Below are positions 6,971 to 14,726 of a DNA stretch of 26,468 bases, one piece after another. Numbering within the stretch: the first letter of the stretch is position 1; every line of letters starts with the position of its first letter. Position numbers and translations under genes: made by a program. Under the pieces are notes generated by a model. It was not told the origin of the DNA and searched no databases. It worked only from the letters and a program-made list of their open reading frames with translations. The stretch spans positions 1-26,468 of IMG/VR virus record IMGVR_UViG_3300035121_000001. One strand, written 5' to 3'. This DNA comes from a virus.

Positions 6971-7483
6971 ATGGCTAGGCAAGAGCTTACCGCAGAGCGG
7001 CTGCGCGAGGTGCTTCATTACGACCCTGAAACAGGTCTGTTCACTTGGCGCATAGATCGAGGCGGACGAAAAGCCGGGACCGTCGCCGGAAGCGCCCACA
7101 ATGCCGGTTATGTAAGCATTAGGGTATATGGCATCAGGTACCTATCGCACAGACTGGCTGCGCTCTACGTGACCGGGAAATGGCCGGAGCACCAGGTCGA
7201 TCACAAGTACGGAGTACGTAGCGACAACAGGTGGACAGAGCTTAGGCCGGCAACCCATGCACAGAATCAACACAACAAACGCAGCGCGAACAGCAACAAC
7301 AAGGTTGGGTTGCTCGGAGTAAGTGTTAGCAGGGGGCGCTACCTGGCGCAAATCAAAGTTGCAGGAAAGAGAAAGTTCCTGGGCCGTTTCGGCACGCCTG
7401 AGATGTCCCACAATGCATATCTGACGGCCAAGGCGGCCATTCATCCATTTCAAACTCTTGTGGAGAAAACATGTACAAACTGA
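6971..7483 (+). CDS. HNH homing endonuclease with AP2-type DNA-binding domain
   Basis: The protein has 170 residues, with GAGAGGTG upstream of the ATG. Residues 50-102 match the HNH_3 group: HRLAALYVTG, then VDH (H78), SDNRWTELRPAT and QNQHN (N99). Compared with the usual H-N-N set, the central Asn (in the NLR motif) is replaced by Glu90, so activity may be lost or altered. Residues 113-158 (GVSVSRGRYLAQIKVAGKRKFLGRF and following) fit an AP2-like DNA-binding domain. The gene sits alone between the Bbp19-like gene and the scaffold, has lower G+C (30 and 32 of 60 bases in lines 7261 and 7081), and overlaps the scaffold start by 13 bases. It is a free-standing selfish gene. Confidence 0.85.
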   Translation: MARQELTAERLREVLHYDPETGLFTWRIDRGGRKAGTVAGSAHNAGYVSIRVYGIRYLSHRLAALYVTGKWPEHQVDHKYGVRSDNRWTELRPATHAQNQHNKRSANSNNKVGLLGVSVSRGRYLAQIKVAGKRKFLGRFGTPEMSHNAYLTAKAAIHPFQTLVEKTCTN

Positions 7484-8472
7484 AGCGCGGTGTATTCATG
7501 GCCCCGGACGGTGATGGCGGTGGCGGTGCGCCGCCTCCTGCCCCGGCACCAAGCCCAACGCCAGCCCCTGCCCCTGCGCCGGAACCGACTCCGTCGCCCA
7601 GTCCTGCGCCTGCGCCAGGCCCATCACCTTCGCCATCGCCTGCGCCAGCCCCTGTTGACCCACCTGACTTCCGCGCGCGGATGGTCGGCAAGTTGCCGGA
7701 CGGGGCGAGCCCGGCGCAATTGAAGGAGCATGAGGCCAAGATGAACTTGGCGAAGCGGTACACATCTGAAGAGGCTGTGCTGCAGGCCCTGCGGGATGCG
7801 CAACTCAAGTTCACGAGCGGCCAGGTCAAGACCAAGAAGCCAGACAACGCAACCCCCGAGCAATTGAGCGCATGGCGCGCAGAGAACGGCATCCCCGATG
7901 CGCCTGACAAGTATGATTTGAAGCTCGACGCCGGAATGGTGATCAGCAAAGAGGACAAGGCGATGCTGGCGCCGATCCTCACGGCCATGCACGGCGTGGA
8001 CGCCCCACCCGAGGCGGTGTCCGCTGGCGTAAAGGCGTACTTCGACATGCGCGAGCAAGAGATCGTGGCCATGGTCAACGACAACGCCAAGGCCGAGAAG
8101 GAAACCAAAATCCAACTCACGGAGTTGTGGGGCGCGCGGGATACCGCACAGAACTACGACGGCATCAACTTCATGATTCAGCAGGCCGGCCAGGACGTGC
8201 TGCAGGCGCTTCACAACGCAACGGACGTGGACGGCATCAAGATCATGAACAAGCCTGCGGTGCTGACCTTCTTCGCCAAGATGGCGCGCGAAGGCGGGTT
8301 CGTCGGCTCCACGCCCACCGGCGGAGACTTCGGTGCGGCGGCCCAGGGCGACAAAGACCGGCTGACCGAGATGCTTGCCAAGGACCCGGACAAGTATTAC
8401 GCCGACCCGAAGAACGCCGAGCGGCTGCGCGACATACTGGCCGGTGAGCAGCGAAGGGCGGGCAAGAAATGA
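7471..8472 (+). CDS. Scaffolding protein with Pro/Ala-rich N-terminus
   Basis: The protein has 333 residues from the ATG at 7471, chosen because TGTGGAGAAAAC gives it a good ribosome binding site; an ATG at 7498 has a poor one. Residues 20-65 are nearly all Pro, Ala and Ser. From residue 122 the KPDNATPEQLSAWRAENGIP and DAPDKYDL segments match a motif of phage capsid assembly scaffolds. The rest is acidic and helical, ending with a basic tail (EQRRAGKK), the usual capsid-binding end. It would guide procapsid assembly and leave or be lost during packaging. It lies just before the capsid gene, as expected. Confidence 0.85.
   Translation: MYKLKRGVFMAPDGDGGGGAPPPAPAPSPTPAPAPAPEPTPSPSPAPAPGPSPSPSPAPAPVDPPDFRARMVGKLPDGASPAQLKEHEAKMNLAKRYTSEEAVLQALRDAQLKFTSGQVKTKKPDNATPEQLSAWRAENGIPDAPDKYDLKLDAGMVISKEDKAMLAPILTAMHGVDAPPEAVSAGVKAYFDMREQEIVAMVNDNAKAEKETKIQLTELWGARDTAQNYDGINFMIQQAGQDVLQALHNATDVDGIKIMNKPAVLTFFAKMAREGGFVGSTPTGGDFGAAAQGDKDRLTEMLAKDPDKYYADPKNAERLRDILAGEQRRAGKK
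7528..7665 (+). repeat. Low-complexity Pro/Ala/Ser coding tract
   Basis: This C-rich tract of CCN and GCN codons (CCTGCCCC, CCTGCGCCTGCGCCA and similar units) encodes an irregular PAP/PSP repeat of about 46 residues in the scaffold protein. The units are imperfect, so it is a low-complexity region and not an exact tandem repeat. It could vary in length by slippage. Confidence 0.7.
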
Positions 8473-8666
8473 TGACCATCGCGAGGATTCAAGAGCGCAT
8501 GGCCGTGCTTGAAGAGCTTCTGGTCGAGCTGCGCGCCATGATGAACTCCGAAGATTTCCCGTCGTTCCCAGGGCCGGCGCGCGAGTTCATGGGGTATGAG
8601 CACCACTGGTTGGCCAGCGCGCAGAGCGCCATGCAGGACCAGATCAACGCGCGAGGGGGCGTGTAG
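8469..8666 (+). CDS. Small hypothetical protein between scaffold and capsid
   Basis: The product has 65 residues from ATGATG at 8469, overlapping the scaffold stop. A helical first half (RIQERMAVLEELLVELRAMM) looks like a short coiled coil. The second half, FPGPAREFMGYEHHWLASAQ, is less ordered. It could be a minor head assembly factor, but the family is not recognised. Its TAG stop is followed by a 168-base non-coding leader. Confidence 0.55.
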   Translation: MMTIARIQERMAVLEELLVELRAMMNSEDFPSFPGPAREFMGYEHHWLASAQSAMQDQINARGGV

Positions 8667-8834
8667 TAGTTCAGCACGGCGGATGTGCTATTCTTCCGCC
8701 GTGCGAAAGCACGAAGCCGCAAGCGAGGCCCTGACCCCGCGGTGAGCTGGCCCGGCGCAACGCCGTAACCCAGCAACCTGCCAAGTTGGTATCCCGAAGC
8801 GAAGGCAATCCCTTCAATCTTCTGGAGCAATACC
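8667..8834 (+). promoter_or_regulatory. Structured 5' leader of the capsid gene
   Basis: This is the longest non-coding gap in the window (168 bases). It contains: (a) a perfect 10-bp hairpin, GCACGGCGGA 8674-8683 with TCCGCCGTGC 8695-8704; (b) an overlapping, mutually exclusive 5-bp hairpin with a GAAA tetraloop (8700-8713); (c) a long imperfect hairpin, 8739-8781, whose core pairs GCTGG with CCAGC and CGGCG with CGCCG; (d) a 5-bp hairpin, GAAGG 8801-8805 with CCTTC 8811-8815. A GGAG ribosome binding site follows at 8824-8827, then ATG at 8835. No open frame crosses it convincingly. It may stabilise the capsid mRNA, act as a processing site or control translation. Confidence 0.6.
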
Positions 8835-9668
8835 ATGGCAGAGAATGCCGACATCGTTCTATACGACACCGAGATGGTGGGCGCTTTCCAGCGCAAGAAA
8901 TCTCTCCTTCGCCCAACCTGCACGACCCGCGGCATGAACAAGGGCGGCTCGTTCGTCTTTGACGTGTACGGCGACCGCACCGATGCCGCCGTGACCCGCG
9001 GCGCCAACGGCGACATCCCCTACGGCACCACCTCGCAATCGCAGCTCACCCTGACGATGGAAGAGTGGCACGCGCCCAAGGAGAAGAACGGCTTCAACAT
9101 CTTCAAGGGCCAGGCCGACCAGAAGCGCGCGATGCAGGAGGAAGTGGTCTACATCGCCAACCGCAAGATGGATGCGCAGATCATCACGGCGCTGGAAACG
9201 GCAACGGTGGTCAACACGACCGCTGTAGCCGCGACGTACGACTTCGTGATGGCTGCCATCGTGAACCTGGCGCAGAACGATGCGGGCGAGGGCACCATCA
9301 CCGGCGTGATCACCCCGGCCTTCTTCGGTCACCTTGGCAAAATCAAGGAGTTCACCAGCGCCGACTTCACGGACAACAAGATGTTCTCCGCGAAGCCGAT
9401 GGAGCGCACCTTCCGCTGGTGCGGCATCGACTGGATCATCCACACGGGCCTGACTGGCATGGGCACCGCCGCTGAGACGTGCTTCATGTACAACAGCGCC
9501 GCCATCGGTCACGCCCTGGCGGACGGCCACCCGCGGCACTCTGCGGACTACGAGGAAAAGCACGATCGCTCGTGGGCTCGCAGCACGTTCTTCGGTGGCG
9601 CCAAGCTGCTGCAGAACTCCGGAATCATCAAGCTCAAGCACCTCGGTGACGGCTTCGTGATTTCGTAA
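8835..9668 (+). CDS. Major capsid protein
   Basis: The product has 277 residues. It follows the scaffold gene and has its own leader and a GGAG ribosome binding site, as expected for the most abundant virion protein. The N-terminal MVGAFQRKKSLLRPTCTTRG and GGSFVFDVYGDRTDAAVTRG segments, then the helix around EEVVYIANRKMDAQIITALE and the beta-rich C-terminus (FGGAKLLQNSGIIKLKHL), are in line with HK97-fold major capsids of small podoviruses. The call rests on pattern, length and gene order. No frameshifted longer form is visible. It is followed by a decoration-like gene and a terminator. Confidence 0.85.
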   Translation: MAENADIVLYDTEMVGAFQRKKSLLRPTCTTRGMNKGGSFVFDVYGDRTDAAVTRGANGDIPYGTTSQSQLTLTMEEWHAPKEKNGFNIFKGQADQKRAMQEEVVYIANRKMDAQIITALETATVVNTTAVAATYDFVMAAIVNLAQNDAGEGTITGVITPAFFGHLGKIKEFTSADFTDNKMFSAKPMERTFRWCGIDWIIHTGLTGMGTAAETCFMYNSAAIGHALADGHPRHSADYEEKHDRSWARSTFFGGAKLLQNSGIIKLKHLGDGFVIS

Positions 9669-9692
9669 TCGAGACGAACAGGAGAAATTGAA

Positions 9693-9956
9693 ATGAGCTA
9701 CAGCACCAGCAATCCGCCCAAGTTGTTCGCACAGGTCGGCGGCGCGGGGCCGCGTCAGTGGTACTACGCGAGCACGGATGTTCATACCGACGTGGACGCG
9801 ACAGACTACTTCAGCAACGGCGATGCGCTCGGCATGAAGGTCGATGACCTTGTGTTCGTGGTCAAAACCACAGCCACGGTCGGGGCCACGCTTCACAGCG
9901 TTTCGGCCGTCACGGCCGGCGGCGCGGCCACCATCTCGCCGGCCATCCTGGCGTAA
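9693..9956 (+). CDS. Small decoration-like head protein
   Basis: The product has 87 residues, with AGGAGA before the ATG. The pattern NPPKLFAQVGGAGPRQWYYAST, then DYFSNGDALGMKVDDLVFVV and a Thr/Val/Ala-rich end, is that of a short beta-sandwich protein found next to the major capsid gene in many phages. I infer a head surface or stabilising (cement) role from position and composition. The gene ends just before a strong terminator, so it and the capsid gene form the end of one unit. Confidence 0.7.
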   Translation: MSYSTSNPPKLFAQVGGAGPRQWYYASTDVHTDVDATDYFSNGDALGMKVDDLVFVVKTTATVGATLHSVSAVTAGGAATISPAILA

Positions 9957-9976
9957 CAGCAGAGCATCACCACCTT

Positions 9977-10012
9977 GCCCGCCCTCCGGTCTCCGGGGCG
10001 CGGGCCTTTTTT
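9977..10012 (+). terminator. Strong intrinsic terminator
   Basis: GCCCGC (9977-9982) pairs with GCGGGC (10000-10005). The interior can also pair (CCGG with CCGG around TCT), making a long GC-rich stem followed by C and six T residues (10007-10012). It closes the capsid unit. The next gene starts only 13 bases later, with no obvious promoter, so partial read-through probably feeds the tail genes. Confidence 0.85.
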
Positions 10013-10025
10013 CAGGATCAAAGCA

Positions 10026-10472
10026 ATGAGCGATCAAGCGCAAGTCAAGCGGCCGGCCGTCATCCCGAGCGGCTCGAAGTACTTCCAGGCCGGCGTGCAC
10101 GCCCACAATGTCTACGTGGCCCGCCCGCGGTACGACGACACGCTTCAGGAAGTTCTGCAGCCGGAATACTGGCGGCACCACTGTGGGCTGATGCGCGCGG
10201 ACGACTTCATCGAGGTGTTGCCGGAGGGAAGCGAGTGGTACGCGCGCCTGCTGGTGATCCAGGCCGACAAGTTCGGCGCTCGGGTCAAGGTGCTGCAGCA
10301 CACGGTGCTTACCGAGCAGGTGCTGGCGAAGGAAAGCGCGGCGGGGTTCAAGCACGAGCGCAACGGCCGGTGGTGGCGCGTCATCCGCACTGCCGATCAG
10401 TCGGTGGTGAAGGGCGGCATGACCGAAGAGGCCGAAGCGGTCGCCTGGATCGCTGAGAACACCAAGGCGTAA
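10026..10472 (+). CDS. Hypothetical protein before the tail tubular gene
   Basis: The product has 148 residues. The start at 10026 was chosen because an upstream start in the same frame lies inside the terminator; AGGAT is present upstream. The protein is mixed alpha/beta, with YFQAGVHAHNVYVARPRYDD and a C-terminal FKHERNGRWWRVIRTADQSVV that resembles a small beta domain followed by an acidic helix (MTEEAEAVAWIAEN). I do not recognise it. Its place between the head genes and tubular protein A suggests a head completion or connector role. Confidence 0.65.
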   Translation: MSDQAQVKRPAVIPSGSKYFQAGVHAHNVYVARPRYDDTLQEVLQPEYWRHHCGLMRADDFIEVLPEGSEWYARLLVIQADKFGARVKVLQHTVLTEQVLAKESAAGFKHERNGRWWRVIRTADQSVVKGGMTEEAEAVAWIAENTKA

Positions 10473-10475
10473 GCT

Positions 10476-11123
10476 GTGAGCGCCACCAAGCTCACCGTGG
10501 CAAATGGCGCGATGCGCCTGCTGAAGACGCGTAAGCTGACCGCTGCGGAGCTGTCTGGCAACACGCGTGAATCGGCGCGTGTCGTGAACGAGGTTTGGGA
10601 TGGCGACTTCGTGCGCGGCATCCTGGAGGCCGGCAACTGGCGCTTTGCGGTTCGCTCTCGGCAGATCACGGCAGATCCTGGCATTGACCCGCAGTTCGAC
10701 GGCGAGGGCGGCTACCTGTACGCCTACGCCAAGTCGGACGACTGGCTGCGCACGTGCGGCGTGTTCAGTGATCCGGACATGCGCCAGACGTGCAGCGATT
10801 ACAACGATGAGGCCGGGTACATCTTCGCCAACGTGGACACGCTCTACGTGCGGCACATCAGCGACGATGTGAGCTTCGGCGGCAACCTTGCCATCTGGCC
10901 ACGCAGCTTTCAAGAGTTTGCCGAAGCGAAGCTGGCCGCCAACGTGGCCGGGCCGATGACGCAGGAGGCTGAATCGCTGGAAGCACTGGCGGCGCGCCGG
11001 CTGGCTGCGGCCATCAGCAAGGACGTGATCAACGAGCCGACCCGCAGGCAACAGCACAGCTCGTGGGTGCGCGCCAGGTTTTCCGGTGGCGGCGATCAAC
11101 AGCGCCGGTCGGGGTCCTCGTGA
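10476..11123 (+). CDS. Tail tubular protein A (T7 gp11-like adaptor)
   Basis: The product has 215 residues from a GTG 3 bases after the previous stop. It has the gp11 pattern: an N-terminal LTVANGAMRLLKTRKLTAAE, then an alpha-helical region ESARVVNEVWDGDFVRGILEAGNWRFA and the YAYAKSDDWLRTCGVF segment, with a C-terminal helical bundle (EFAEAKLAANVAGPMTQ). In T7 this protein forms the 12-fold adaptor ring below the portal. The order before tubular protein B supports the assignment. The stop overlaps the next GTG (GTGA). Confidence 0.88.
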   Translation: MSATKLTVANGAMRLLKTRKLTAAELSGNTRESARVVNEVWDGDFVRGILEAGNWRFAVRSRQITADPGIDPQFDGEGGYLYAYAKSDDWLRTCGVFSDPDMRQTCSDYNDEAGYIFANVDTLYVRHISDDVSFGGNLAIWPRSFQEFAEAKLAANVAGPMTQEAESLEALAARRLAAAISKDVINEPTRRQQHSSWVRARFSGGGDQQRRSGSS

Positions 11124-13858
11124 GGGGCGGCCTGGAGTTTCTCAGATTCAACGCAGGGCTTGTCAGCGAGTACCTGATAGCCCGGCTAGATCTGCGCAAG
11201 CTGGCGGTTTCGGCCGTCGAGATGACGAACTGGATGCTCCGGTCTGTGGGGTACATGTTCTTGCGGCCAGGCATGCAGTACATCGGTGGTATCGCATCGG
11301 GCACGGCCGGCCGGCAGATCGCGTTCATCAAGTCCGTCACCGACACGGCGATCATTGAGCTTTCGACCAGCGCCATGCGTGTCAGCATCAACGATGTGCT
11401 GCTGACCTATCCGACCGTGAGCACGTCGGTCGCAAACAGCGGCTTCAGCGGTGCCGGTAGTTGGACGGACATGGACGAGGCGGGCGGAACGTCAAGCATC
11501 GGTTCCGGCACGCTTGACCTTGTGAGCAACGGCACCGCATTGGCGATCCGAGAGCAGACGCTGACGATTGCGGCCGGCGACCAGGGCGTAGAGCACTGCC
11601 TCAGCATCCGCGTTCTTCGTGGTCCGGTCACGTTTCAGGTCGGCTCAACATCTGGTGGCGATGACTACGTGTCATCGTCAAGCCTTGGCGTCGGCGACCA
11701 CATGCTTGCATTCACGCCCAGCGGCGCGAGTGCATACGTGCGGTTCTCATCGACATTCCAGCGCATCATCCGTGTGGACTTCTGCACTGTAGCCACAGGT
11801 GTGATGAGCATCACAACGCCTTGGAGCAGCCAGGCGGCCATGCGTAGCCTGCGCTATGACCAGAGCGGAGACGTGATCTTCATCGCCAGCGCCAACACGA
11901 CAGGAGTGGCGCTGCATCAGCGCAAGATCGAGAGGCGCGGCACGGGGCGCTCTTGGTCTCTGGTTGCCTACGCGCCGGAGGATGGGCCATTCCTGACCGA
12001 GAACCTGACGCCCACCACCATCACGGCTAGCGCCCTGACTGGAAATGTCACGCTGACGGCAAGCCGGTCTCTGTTCAGCATCAACCACGAGCCGCCCGAC
12101 AAGGGCGTGGGAGCGCTGTTCAGCATCAGCAGCCAGGGCCAGAATGTCGAGGCCAGCATCACGGCCGAGAACAATTTCAGTGATGCCATCGAGGTGACAG
12201 GTGTAGATGCGGCGCGCGCCTTCTCCATCATCATCACCGGCACGTTCGTCGCCACGGTGACGCTTCAGAGGTCTGTTGATTCCAGCGCCGGGCCATGGAC
12301 GGACGTGACCGGTGCCGGGCCATGGACCGCTCCGGTATCAACCACGTTTGACGACACGCTAGACAATCAAATAATCTGGTACCGCATCGGCATCAAGACT
12401 GGCGGCTTCACCAGCGGCACCGCTGCCGTGCGCCTGACTATCACATCGGGCAGCGTGCGAGGCATCGCGCGCATCACGCAGATATCGTCCGCCACCAGTG
12501 CCAGCGCAGAGGTGCTCAAGGCCCTCGGCGCGACCACTGCAACCGACGTTTGGCAAGAAGGGTCGTGGTCAACCAAACGCGGCTACCCGTCCGCCACTCA
12601 CTTTCACGGGCTCAAGCTGTGGTGGGCCGGTAAGGGGTCCGTGTGGGGCTCCGTGTCTGACGCATTTGCCTCGTTCGACGAAACGTTCGAGGGGGACGCT
12701 GGCCCCATCAATCGCAACCTCACGAGCGGGCCGGTGGATGCGGTGTCGTGGATTGCCTCCCTGCGCCGGCTGATATTCGGCGCCCAGGGTGCGGAGGTAT
12801 CCGTCATCACGTCGGCGCTGGACGAGCCCATCACGCCAACCAACTTCGACCCAAGGCGCACCAGTGGGCAGGGCAGCGGAGGCGTGCAGGCAGCGGACGG
12901 TGATGACTCGGTTTACTTCGTCAATCGCTCCGGCATGAAGGTATTCCTGTTGAGCCCTGACGCCAGTGGGTTCAACTATTCGCCGTTTGACGTGCTCAAG
13001 TATTGCCCGGAGGTTGGCTACCCCGGCATCGTTGGTATCGCGATTGCGCGCCAGCCGGAGACGATGATTTTCGTCCTGCGCAGCGATGGGAAGTGCGTGG
13101 TGCTGACGCGTGATGCCGAAGAGCAACTGAACTCGTTGAACCTGATCGAGACGGACGGAACCATCATCGATGTGCTGGTGATGCCTGCGCAGGCCGGGCA
13201 GCTTGATGACAACGTGCACTTCATGGTCACCCGCAACATCAACGGAACGGACGTGACCTACCGTGAGAAGCTGGCGCAGCAGGTGGAATGCCGCGGCGGC
13301 GTGCTGAACAAGGTGTGCGACTCGTTCGTGTACTACTCTGGCGCGGCAACGACGACGATTACCGGGCTCGGCCACCTCAACGGCGAAGAGGTGGTTGTGT
13401 GGGCCAACGGTGCGCGCGTCAGCACTGGACACGGCGATGACCAGATCACCTACACCGTGAGCAGCGGGCAGATCACCGGGCTTCCGGTGTCGGCCACCAC
13501 AGCATGCGTTGGCAAGGCGTATCGCGCCCGCTGGAAGTCAACGAAGCTTGCCTACTTGGCCGCGAACGGGAAGTCGGCGCTGGGTGCGCGCAAGAAAGTG
13601 GACAATATGGGTTTGGTGCTGGCGGCTACGGAGCGCGGCAGCCTACGATTCGGGCCGACGTTCGACACCATGGACCCGATGCCTGATGTTGAGTTTGCCG
13701 AAGAAAACCCGTCTGCGAATATCGACGCACTGGAAGGCGACATGATGCCGTTCCCTCGCGACGATTGGACCACGGACGCACGCTCCTGCATCGAGGCGGA
13801 TGCGCCTGGGCACGCCCACCTGTTGGCGATGACATTGGATTTGGAAAGCAACAAATGA
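11120..13858 (+). CDS. Tail tubular protein B (T7 gp12-like nozzle)
   Basis: From the GTG at 11120 the protein has 912 residues; the frame remains open upstream to 11063, but coupling to the previous stop favours 11120. The N-terminus contains FLRFNAGLVSEYLIARLDL and YMFLRPGMQYIGG, the typical RPG motif of gp12-type proteins. The body is beta-rich, with propeller-like repeats. In the family it forms the hexameric nozzle at the tail tip, closing the DNA channel and holding fibres. At 912 residues it is longer than T7 gp12 (about 794), and an extended Ser/Thr/Gly-rich middle (about 11460-12480) accounts for some of this. Confidence 0.88.
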   Translation: MRGGLEFLRFNAGLVSEYLIARLDLRKLAVSAVEMTNWMLRSVGYMFLRPGMQYIGGIASGTAGRQIAFIKSVTDTAIIELSTSAMRVSINDVLLTYPTVSTSVANSGFSGAGSWTDMDEAGGTSSIGSGTLDLVSNGTALAIREQTLTIAAGDQGVEHCLSIRVLRGPVTFQVGSTSGGDDYVSSSSLGVGDHMLAFTPSGASAYVRFSSTFQRIIRVDFCTVATGVMSITTPWSSQAAMRSLRYDQSGDVIFIASANTTGVALHQRKIERRGTGRSWSLVAYAPEDGPFLTENLTPTTITASALTGNVTLTASRSLFSINHEPPDKGVGALFSISSQGQNVEASITAENNFSDAIEVTGVDAARAFSIIITGTFVATVTLQRSVDSSAGPWTDVTGAGPWTAPVSTTFDDTLDNQIIWYRIGIKTGGFTSGTAAVRLTITSGSVRGIARITQISSATSASAEVLKALGATTATDVWQEGSWSTKRGYPSATHFHGLKLWWAGKGSVWGSVSDAFASFDETFEGDAGPINRNLTSGPVDAVSWIASLRRLIFGAQGAEVSVITSALDEPITPTNFDPRRTSGQGSGGVQAADGDDSVYFVNRSGMKVFLLSPDASGFNYSPFDVLKYCPEVGYPGIVGIAIARQPETMIFVLRSDGKCVVLTRDAEEQLNSLNLIETDGTIIDVLVMPAQAGQLDDNVHFMVTRNINGTDVTYREKLAQQVECRGGVLNKVCDSFVYYSGAATTTITGLGHLNGEEVVVWANGARVSTGHGDDQITYTVSSGQITGLPVSATTACVGKAYRARWKSTKLAYLAANGKSALGARKKVDNMGLVLAATERGSLRFGPTFDTMDPMPDVEFAEENPSANIDALEGDMMPFPRDDWTTDARSCIEADAPGHAHLLAMTLDLESNK

Positions 13859-14184
13859 TCGTGCGCCCGGCCACCCAGCAGGACCTGGACGCATGGTTCG
13901 GCGCCGAAATGCCGTTCAGCATGCGCGCGGCCGTGCTCGCCGATGGTGATCGTGTGCTGGCGCTGGGCGGCATAGGGTACGCTGGCGGCCACATGCAACT
14001 GTTCAGCCAGGTGACCGACGAGGCCCGCCCGCACAAGATGGCCCTGGGCCGTCTGGCAGCCCTGGTCCGATCCATGATCCGCGGCCCGGTGCTGGCGGTG
14101 CAGGACTGCGACGAGCCAACCTCGCGCCGACTGCTGGAATGGTGTGGTCTGCGCGAGCAGGCAGATGGGCTGTGGAGCAACTGA
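13855..14184 (+). CDS. GNAT-like protein, T7 gp13 position
   Basis: The ATG at 13855 overlaps the previous stop (ATGA), giving 109 residues. The N-terminus IVRPATQQDLDAWFG and the C-terminal SRRLLEWCGLREQADGLW are GNAT acyltransferase patterns (an R.AT..D..A start and an L...GL helix end). No clear acetyl-CoA pyrophosphate loop (R/Q-x-x-G-x-G/A) is seen. It lies exactly where T7 gp13 lies, between tubular protein B and the internal proteins. A catalytically inactive GNAT fold used in virion assembly is possible. The assignment of fold is moderate and of activity low. Confidence 0.65.
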   Translation: MIVRPATQQDLDAWFGAEMPFSMRAAVLADGDRVLALGGIGYAGGHMQLFSQVTDEARPHKMALGRLAALVRSMIRGPVLAVQDCDEPTSRRLLEWCGLREQADGLWSN

Positions 14185-14726
14185 TGGCCGCCGCACTCCC
14201 ATACGCGATTCAGGCAGGCGCAACGCTGCTGAGCATGTCGGCCCAGCGGAAGCAGGGCAAGGCCGACGAGAAGGCGGCTGCGCTTGAGTCGGCCCAGATG
14301 GAGCGTCGGGCCCAGATCGAGCGCGCCATGTCGCAGCGCGATGCGCTTGAGGAGCGCCGCCAGGCCCGGCTTGTCCAGTCGGCACTGCAGGCGCGCGCAG
14401 GCGGTGGCGGGCCCGACATCGAGCGCATATCAGGCGACATCGCGGCCGAGGGTGAGTATCGGGCTCTGTCTGCTCTGTACGCCGGGGAGACCGGCGCGCG
14501 CAGTTCGGAGTTTGCCGCATCGCAGCGCAGGCAGCGCGGGCAGGATGCATCGCGCGCTGGCCGCATCGGCCAGATGAGCACGCTACTGAGTGCAGCATCG
14601 AAGATGTATGGAAACTTCGGCGGCGGCGGCAGTGGCGCAGGAGGTTTCAATACCTACAACTACAACAATGACGCTGGCGGCCAGGGATATTCGGCTACTG
14701 GCGCCGACATTCGGGCTCGTCGCTGA
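14184..14726 (+). CDS. Internal virion protein B (T7 gp14-like)
   Basis: The ATG at 14184 overlaps the previous stop (TGATG), giving 180 residues. After a short hydrophobic N-terminus (LPYAIQAGATLLSM), residues 20-75 form a charged Gln/Glu/Arg/Ala coiled-coil region, then a GISGDIAAEGEYRALSALYAG-type segment and a Gly/Asn-rich end. In T7, gp14 is ejected and forms a pore in the outer membrane. Length and order (before two larger internal proteins) support the call. The stop overlaps the next gene (TGATG). Confidence 0.75.
   Translation: MAAALPYAIQAGATLLSMSAQRKQGKADEKAAALESAQMERRAQIERAMSQRDALEERRQARLVQSALQARAGGGGPDIERISGDIAAEGEYRALSALYAGETGARSSEFAASQRRQRGQDASRAGRIGQMSTLLSAASKMYGNFGGGGSGAGGFNTYNYNNDAGGQGYSATGADIRARR

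Noticed and set aside
8739-8790. SAM-type riboswitch, suggested by CAGCAACC and nearby stems
   Set aside because: The AACC bases pair within one long local hairpin, and the conserved core and closing P1 helix of known SAM riboswitches cannot be drawn. A capsid gene would also be an odd target.
9637-9700. Frameshift-made longer capsid protein as in T7
   Set aside because: No slippery run occurs at the capsid gene end and no open continuation is visible.
8859-11099. Long antisense open frame of 746 codons across the capsid and tubular A genes
   Set aside because: It lies opposite well-supported genes, has no ribosome binding site pattern, and high-G+C codon bias commonly creates such shadow frames. 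The composition is rich in Arg, His and Leu, as expected of shadows.
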